Source: Clostridia bacterium (GTDB taxonomy: Bacteria > Bacillota > Clostridia > Oscillospirales > QAMX01). From it: DNA of 9,333 bases. A program made the translations under genes and the position numbers. The notes beneath the pieces are model-generated. The model saw nothing but the letters and a program-made list of their open reading frames with translations. It was not told where the DNA came from and did not search any database. This document shows positions 7,047-9,333 of the stretch, one piece after another; within the stretch, counting starts at the first letter, position 1, and every line of letters begins with the position of its first letter. Location of the stretch: assembly GCA_017556885.1 (NCBI GenBank), contig JAFYLV010000185.1, positions 1 to 9,333 of the forward strand, given 5' to 3'.

Positions 7047-7075
7047 ATTATACCGCAGTGTGCGGAACAATGCAA
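7047..7075 (-). promoter_or_regulatory. Promoter of the minus-strand metallophosphoesterase, with inverted repeat in the spacer
   Basis: Minus strand TTGCAT (7075-7070), 17 nt, TATAAT (7052-7047). The spacer holds CCGCA-CAC-TGCGG (7065-7053), a perfect 5-bp inverted repeat that could be an operator. The promoter lies in the gap after bcp, so the phosphoesterase can be expressed apart from the ferritin operon. Confidence 0.7.
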
Positions 7076-7099
7076 GGAAAACGCCGGAAAGTTTTGCGG

Positions 7100-7552
7100 T
7101 TAAAGCAGAGCAAGGACTTCAGCAGGGTTGGTGTCGGGCTTTACACCCTCCATCGCCGCCGCGATGCGGCCCTCCTCATCGATGAGGAAGGTGGAACGGA
7201 CAATGCCCATGCTCACCTTGCCGCAGCGCTTCTTTTCCTGCCAAACGCCGTAGGCATCGATGGCAACGCGGTCCGGATCAGAGAGGAGAATGAAGGGAAG
7301 ACCGTATTTCTCTGCAAATTTTTCGTGGCTTGTGGTGCTGTCCCGGCTGATGCCGATGACAACGGCATTTTTTTCGCGAAATTGGGCGTAGGCTGCGGCA
7401 AAGGCACAGGCCTGCCGGGTGCAGCCGGGGGTGTTATCCTTGGGATAGAAATAGAGCACTACCTTTTCTCCGCGAAAGGCGGAGAGGGTGACGGATTCCC
7501 CGTTTTTGCCGGGAAGGGTGAAATCGGGGGCGAGATCGCCGGGCTTCAGCAT
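7100..7552 (-). CDS. bcp: Thioredoxin-dependent peroxiredoxin, BCP/PrxQ family
   Basis: PrxQ reduces hydrogen peroxide and organic hydroperoxides and is recycled by thioredoxin. The 150-residue product has the family start (PGDLAPDFTLPGKNGE), FYPKDNTPGCT with the peroxidatic Cys44, and Cys49 five residues later as the resolving Cys of the atypical 2-Cys type. R119 in MGIVRSTFLIDEEG is the conserved active-site arginine region. The strong AAGGAGG (7568-7562) overlaps the ferritin stop codon, and the gap between the genes is 14 nt, so both come from one mRNA and are probably coupled. A thioredoxin gene at 8844-9152 supplies a plausible electron donor. Confidence 0.96.
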   Translation of the reverse strand: MLKPGDLAPDFTLPGKNGESVTLSAFRGEKVVLYFYPKDNTPGCTRQACAFAAAYAQFREKNAVVIGISRDSTTSHEKFAEKYGLPFILLSDPDRVAIDAYGVWQEKKRCGKVSMGIVRSTFLIDEEGRIAAAMEGVKPDTNPAEVLALL

Positions 7553-7566
7553 GGCTTTATTCCTCC

Positions 7567-8076
7567 TTACAGCACCAGAGAGGGTGCGGAATAGATGCGG
7601 GCGGCAAGCTCCTGGTTGAGCAGGTACAGGCTTCTCGGATCGGAGCCGAAGAGCTTCATCTTGGAGATGAGGTCGTTTGCGTTGGTCTCCTCCTCACCTT
7701 GCTCCTTAACAAACCAGTCGAGGAACTGCATGGTGCGGAAGTCGCGCACCTCGTAGGCGGCGGCATAGATATCGTTGATGAGGGAGGTGACGTACTTTTC
7801 ATGGTTGAGACCGGCCTTGAGGATGTCCATGTGCTCCGGGGCATCGACCTCAGGCTTTGCGACGGCCTCCAGAGTGACGGGCATATCCTCGTTCTGCAGA
7901 TAGGTGTAGAAGAGCATAGCATGGTCGCGCTCCTCCTGAGCCTGGATCATGTACCAGTTGGCAAAGCCGTCAAGGCCGTCGGCCTTGAAGCGGTTGGAAA
8001 ACTCGAGATAGAGATAGGCGGAATACAGTTCCTTGTTGATCTGGGCGTTGAGCAGCTCGTGTACCTTTTTATCCAT
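7567..8076 (-). CDS. ftn: Non-heme ferritin (FtnA type)
   Basis: Ferritin oxidises Fe(II) and stores iron in a 24-subunit shell. The 169-residue chain has the ferroxidase ligands at the usual places: E16 (NKELYSAYLYLE), E49 and H52 in QEERDHAMLF, E93 (NHEKYV), and Q126 with E129 in KEQGEEE. No heme-ligand Met of bacterioferritin is seen at the expected site, and the sequence follows FtnA. ATG 8076 lies behind GGAGG (8090-8086). bcp follows at once, tying iron storage to peroxide removal, which limits Fenton chemistry. The promoter region is shared with the divergent Crp/Fnr gene. Confidence 0.97.
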   Translation of the reverse strand: MDKKVHELLNAQINKELYSAYLYLEFSNRFKADGLDGFANWYMIQAQEERDHAMLFYTYLQNEDMPVTLEAVAKPEVDAPEHMDILKAGLNHEKYVTSLINDIYAAAYEVRDFRTMQFLDWFVKEQGEEETNANDLISKMKLFGSDPRSLYLLNQELAARIYSAPSLVL

Positions 8077-8117
8077 TTTGAAAATCCTCCGTAGATTTGA
8101 AGTGGGGCGGCATTCCC

Positions 8118-8146
8118 TTGACGGAAGGCCGGAAAAGAATTATAAT
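8118..8146 (+). promoter_or_regulatory. Promoter of the Crp/Fnr-family regulator
   Basis: TTGACG (8118-8123), 17 nt, TATAAT (8141-8146). Predicted TSS near 8153, which leaves a 28-nt leader to the ATG at 8181 and rules out the in-frame GTG at 8157 as a leadered start. Confidence 0.8.
8139..8144 (-). promoter_or_regulatory. Likely -10 element of the ferritin-bcp operon
   Basis: TATAAT on the minus strand at 8144-8139. At 17 nt the -35 position reads CTGCAT, a poor match, so the promoter may need an activator. It overlaps the -10 of the divergent regulator promoter by four bases. Predicted TSS near 8132. Confidence 0.5.
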
Positions 8147-8176
8147 GTGAATTACTGTGAGATGCAGGGAGTGTGA
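8146..8176 (+). repeat. Three TGTGA half-sites in the regulator/ferritin promoter region
   Basis: TGTGA occurs at 8146-8150, 8156-8160 (one helical turn apart, same orientation) and 8172-8176; the last is TGTGAC, identical to the half-site of the trxA palindrome at 9213-9227. Counted from the predicted ferritin start, the third lies near -42. Role as Crp/Fnr half-sites is inferred. Confidence 0.4.
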
Positions 8177-8180
8177 CGGA

Positions 8181-8855
8181 ATGGCAAGAGCGATGTTTGA
8201 GCCGGTTTGGCGGGAAACCTTTCCCTTCTGGGAGAAGATCGGTGAAAAAGACCGGGAGGAGATCTGTGAAAACTCCTCTGCCGTCGGCTATCCCAAAGGG
8301 GTGACCGTGCATGACGGAGCCGGCTGCGGCGGTGTGTTTTTTGTGCGCTCCGGCTGTCTAAGGGTGTACATGCTCTCCGAGGAGGGCAAGGAGGTCACCC
8401 TCTACCGGCTGCACGAGGGGGATATGTGCATGCTTGCCGCTTCCTGCGTGCTGCAGGCCGTCACCTTTGAGGTGATGGTGGATGCCGAGGAAGACAGTGA
8501 ATGCTATATCATTTCCGGCCCCGCGTTTGCGGACATCTCCGAGCGCTGGCCGGAGATTAAGATCTTTGCCCTCGAAACGGCCGTCGGCCGCTTCTCCGAC
8601 GTGATGTGGGTCATGCAGCAGATCCTCTTTATGAGTATGGACAAGCGGCTTGCCATCTTTCTTACCGATGAGATCTCGCGCCTCGGCGGGGATACCGTTG
8701 CCCTTACCCATGAGCAGATCGCAAAATACATGGGCTCGGCGCGGGAGGTGGTCTCCCGGATGCTCAAATACTTTGCGGCGGAAGGCCTTGTGGAGGTCTC
8801 CCGCAAGGGCGTCCGGATCCTCGACCGGGCGCGGCTGCGGGCCTTAACCCTCTAA
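8181..8855 (+). CDS. Crp/Fnr-family transcription regulator
   Basis: A 224-residue protein with a cyclic-nucleotide-type beta-roll (about 25-120), a long dimer helix (about 122-155) and a winged HTH (about 155-224). The recognition helix GSAREVVSRMLKYF has R188, E189 and R193 at the positions of CRP R180, E181 and R185, which read TGTGA. The cAMP pocket of CRP (Glu and Arg in the phosphate cassette) is not conserved: this stretch is GDMCMLAASCVLQAVTFEV, with C83 and C89. The N-terminal cysteine cluster of FNR is absent, so it is not an obvious Fe-S sensor. The ligand is unknown; thiol redox sensing by C83/C89 is a guess. ATG 8181 was chosen for AGGGAG at 8166-8171. It is divergent from ferritin-bcp and convergent with trxA, which fits a redox or oxygen regulator. 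The last 12 bp overlap the trxA 3' end. Confidence 0.93.
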   Translation: MARAMFEPVWRETFPFWEKIGEKDREEICENSSAVGYPKGVTVHDGAGCGGVFFVRSGCLRVYMLSEEGKEVTLYRLHEGDMCMLAASCVLQAVTFEVMVDAEEDSECYIISGPAFADISERWPEIKIFALETAVGRFSDVMWVMQQILFMSMDKRLAIFLTDEISRLGGDTVALTHEQIAKYMGSAREVVSRMLKYFAAEGLVEVSRKGVRILDRARLRALTL

Positions 8856-9152
8856 CATCGCAAGGATCTGTGCCTTGGGACGGGCGCCGGCGGACTGTGC
8901 CGCGATCTTGCCCTCCCGCAGGACGACGAGGGTGGGGATGCTTACGATGCCGAAGCGGGTGGCGAGCTCGGCCTCGGTGTCGACGTTGATCTTGCCGACG
9001 ACATATTCGGGATGCTCCTCTGCGATCTCATGGACCAGCGGGGCGACCATGCGGCAGGGGTTGCACCAGTCGGCATAGAAGTCCAGAAGGACGGGCTTCT
9101 CGCTCTTTAAGAGCTCATCGAAATTGGTATGAGTAACATTGATAACAGCCAT
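8844..9152 (-). CDS. trxA: Thioredoxin
   Basis: A 102-residue single-domain thioredoxin, a cytosolic disulfide reductant for peroxiredoxins and other enzymes. The fold markers are FYADWCNPCRMVAPL with redox Cys30 and Cys33, and SIPTL with the cis-Pro73. The active site is WCNPC, with Asn where most thioredoxins have Gly (WCGPC), which may shift the redox potential. ATG 9152 is preceded by AAAGGAAG (9169-9162). Its stop codon (8846-8844) lies inside the regulator gene on the other strand, giving a 12-bp tail-to-tail overlap without room for a terminator. Upstream is a palindrome of Crp/Fnr type near -41. PrxQ at 7100-7552 is a likely client. Confidence 0.97.
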   Translation of the reverse strand: MAVINVTHTNFDELLKSEKPVLLDFYADWCNPCRMVAPLVHEIAEEHPEYVVGKINVDTEAELATRFGIVSIPTLVVLREGKIAAQSAGARPKAQILAMLEG

Positions 9153-9185
9153 TTTGCTATACTTCCTTTCTTTTGTTGTGGCTTT

Positions 9186-9220
9186 AGTATACCCTATAAT
9201 CGCGGGAAATTCTGTGACAA
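9186..9220 (-). promoter_or_regulatory. trxA promoter region (two alternative readings)
   Basis: TATACT (9191-9186) on the minus strand is a good -10, but 17 nt upstream the -35 reads CAGAAT, a poor match, as in activator-dependent promoters; TSS near 9179. The other reading is TTGTCA (9220-9215), 16 nt, TATAGG (9198-9193), in which the palindrome would cover the -35. Confidence 0.6.
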
Positions 9221-9227
9221 AGTCACA
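9213..9227. promoter_or_regulatory. Crp/Fnr-type operator upstream of trxA
   Basis: TGTGACAAAGTCACA is a perfect 15-bp palindrome (TGTGAC-AAA-GTCACA). The arms equal the CRP half-site TGTGA/TCACA, with 5 bp instead of 6 between the cores. Its centre (9220) lies 41 bp before the TSS given by TATACT, the class II activator position. Confidence 0.7.
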
Positions 9228-9260
9228 AAATCGGCGCAGGGGTGGGAAATAAAAAATCCG

Positions 9261-9289
9261 TTGACAGAAATGGCTTCGTATGATATCAT
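9261..9289 (+). promoter_or_regulatory. Strong plus-strand promoter for a gene beyond the right edge
   Basis: TTGACA (9261-9266), 17 nt, TATCAT (9284-9289), with TGA (9281-9283) as an extended -10. Predicted TSS near 9296. The -10 lies within a perfect 12-bp palindrome, TATGATATCATA (9279-9290), possibly an operator. Confidence 0.8.
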
Positions 9290-9295
9290 ATCTTA

Positions 9296-9333
9296 TTGAG
9301 AAATCTTTAAGCGCGGTACAGAGAGACCGGCAA
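9296..9333 (+). promoter_or_regulatory. Possible 5' end of a T-box leader, cut by the window edge
   Basis: The leader contains ACAGAGAGACCGGCA (9318-9332), like the AGAGAG(N)CCGG segment of T-box stem I. Only 38 nt are visible, no specifier loop or T-box sequence can be seen, and the AGUA motif often found before AGAGAG is missing. Weak call. Confidence 0.35.

Noticed and set aside
8157..8180. GTG at 8157 as start of the Crp/Fnr gene, adding an N-terminal CxxC
   Set aside because: It would be four nucleotides from the predicted TSS and has no ribosome binding site; ATG 8181 has AGGGAG. The added cysteines would be the only hint of an FNR-type cluster.
1..9333. Mobile elements, phage genes, CRISPR arrays, tRNA or rRNA genes
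   Set aside because: No transposase, integrase, repeat-spacer pattern or tRNA-like cloverleaf was seen on either strand.

Overview
The window looks like a chromosomal piece of a GC-rich, anaerobic, Gram-positive bacterium of the class Clostridia. This is inferred from several points: a lysine riboswitch with an intrinsic terminator, SigA-type TTGACA/TATAAT promoters, strong AGGAGG ribosome binding sites, a SpoIID/LytB-type protein next to queA-tgt, and a Crp/Fnr regulator of the kind seen in clostridia. I see no insertion sequence, CRISPR array, tRNA or rRNA, and the gene order is dense.

Layout. (1) 1-1523, minus strand: a promoter (1495-1523), a well-supported lysine riboswitch aptamer (1307-1484), an intrinsic terminator (1221-1244), then the 5' part of a gene for a family GH78 glycoside hydrolase (alpha-L-rhamnosidase type) that runs off the left edge. 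Plus-strand reading frames here are shadows; the real product is read on the minus strand and is continuous for 392 codons. (2) 1634-6242, plus strand: a four-gene cluster of a secreted SpoIID/LytB-domain protein, queA, tgt and a YkuE/YaeI-type metallophosphoesterase, closed by an intrinsic terminator (6263-6297). queA and tgt are the last insertion steps of the queuosine tRNA modification pathway. (3) 6306-8076, minus strand: a second, unrelated metallophosphoesterase with its own promoter, and upstream of it a ferritin-peroxiredoxin Q (bcp) operon. (4) 8118-9333: a Crp/Fnr-family regulator on the plus strand, divergent from ferritin with overlapping -10 elements, then trxA on the minus strand whose stop codon overlaps that of the regulator. 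The right edge carries a strong plus-strand promoter and the first bases of a possible T-box leader for a gene outside the window.

How the parts fit. Ferritin, PrxQ, thioredoxin and the Crp/Fnr protein look like one iron/redox-stress neighbourhood. A perfect TGTGAC-AAA-GTCACA palindrome lies about 41 bp upstream of the predicted trxA start of transcription, and TGTGA copies lie in the shared regulator/ferritin promoter region. The recognition helix of the regulator carries the R-E-x-x-x-R residues that CRP uses to read TGTGA. The most unexpected item is the lysine riboswitch: by position it controls a glycoside hydrolase instead of a lysine biosynthesis or transport gene.
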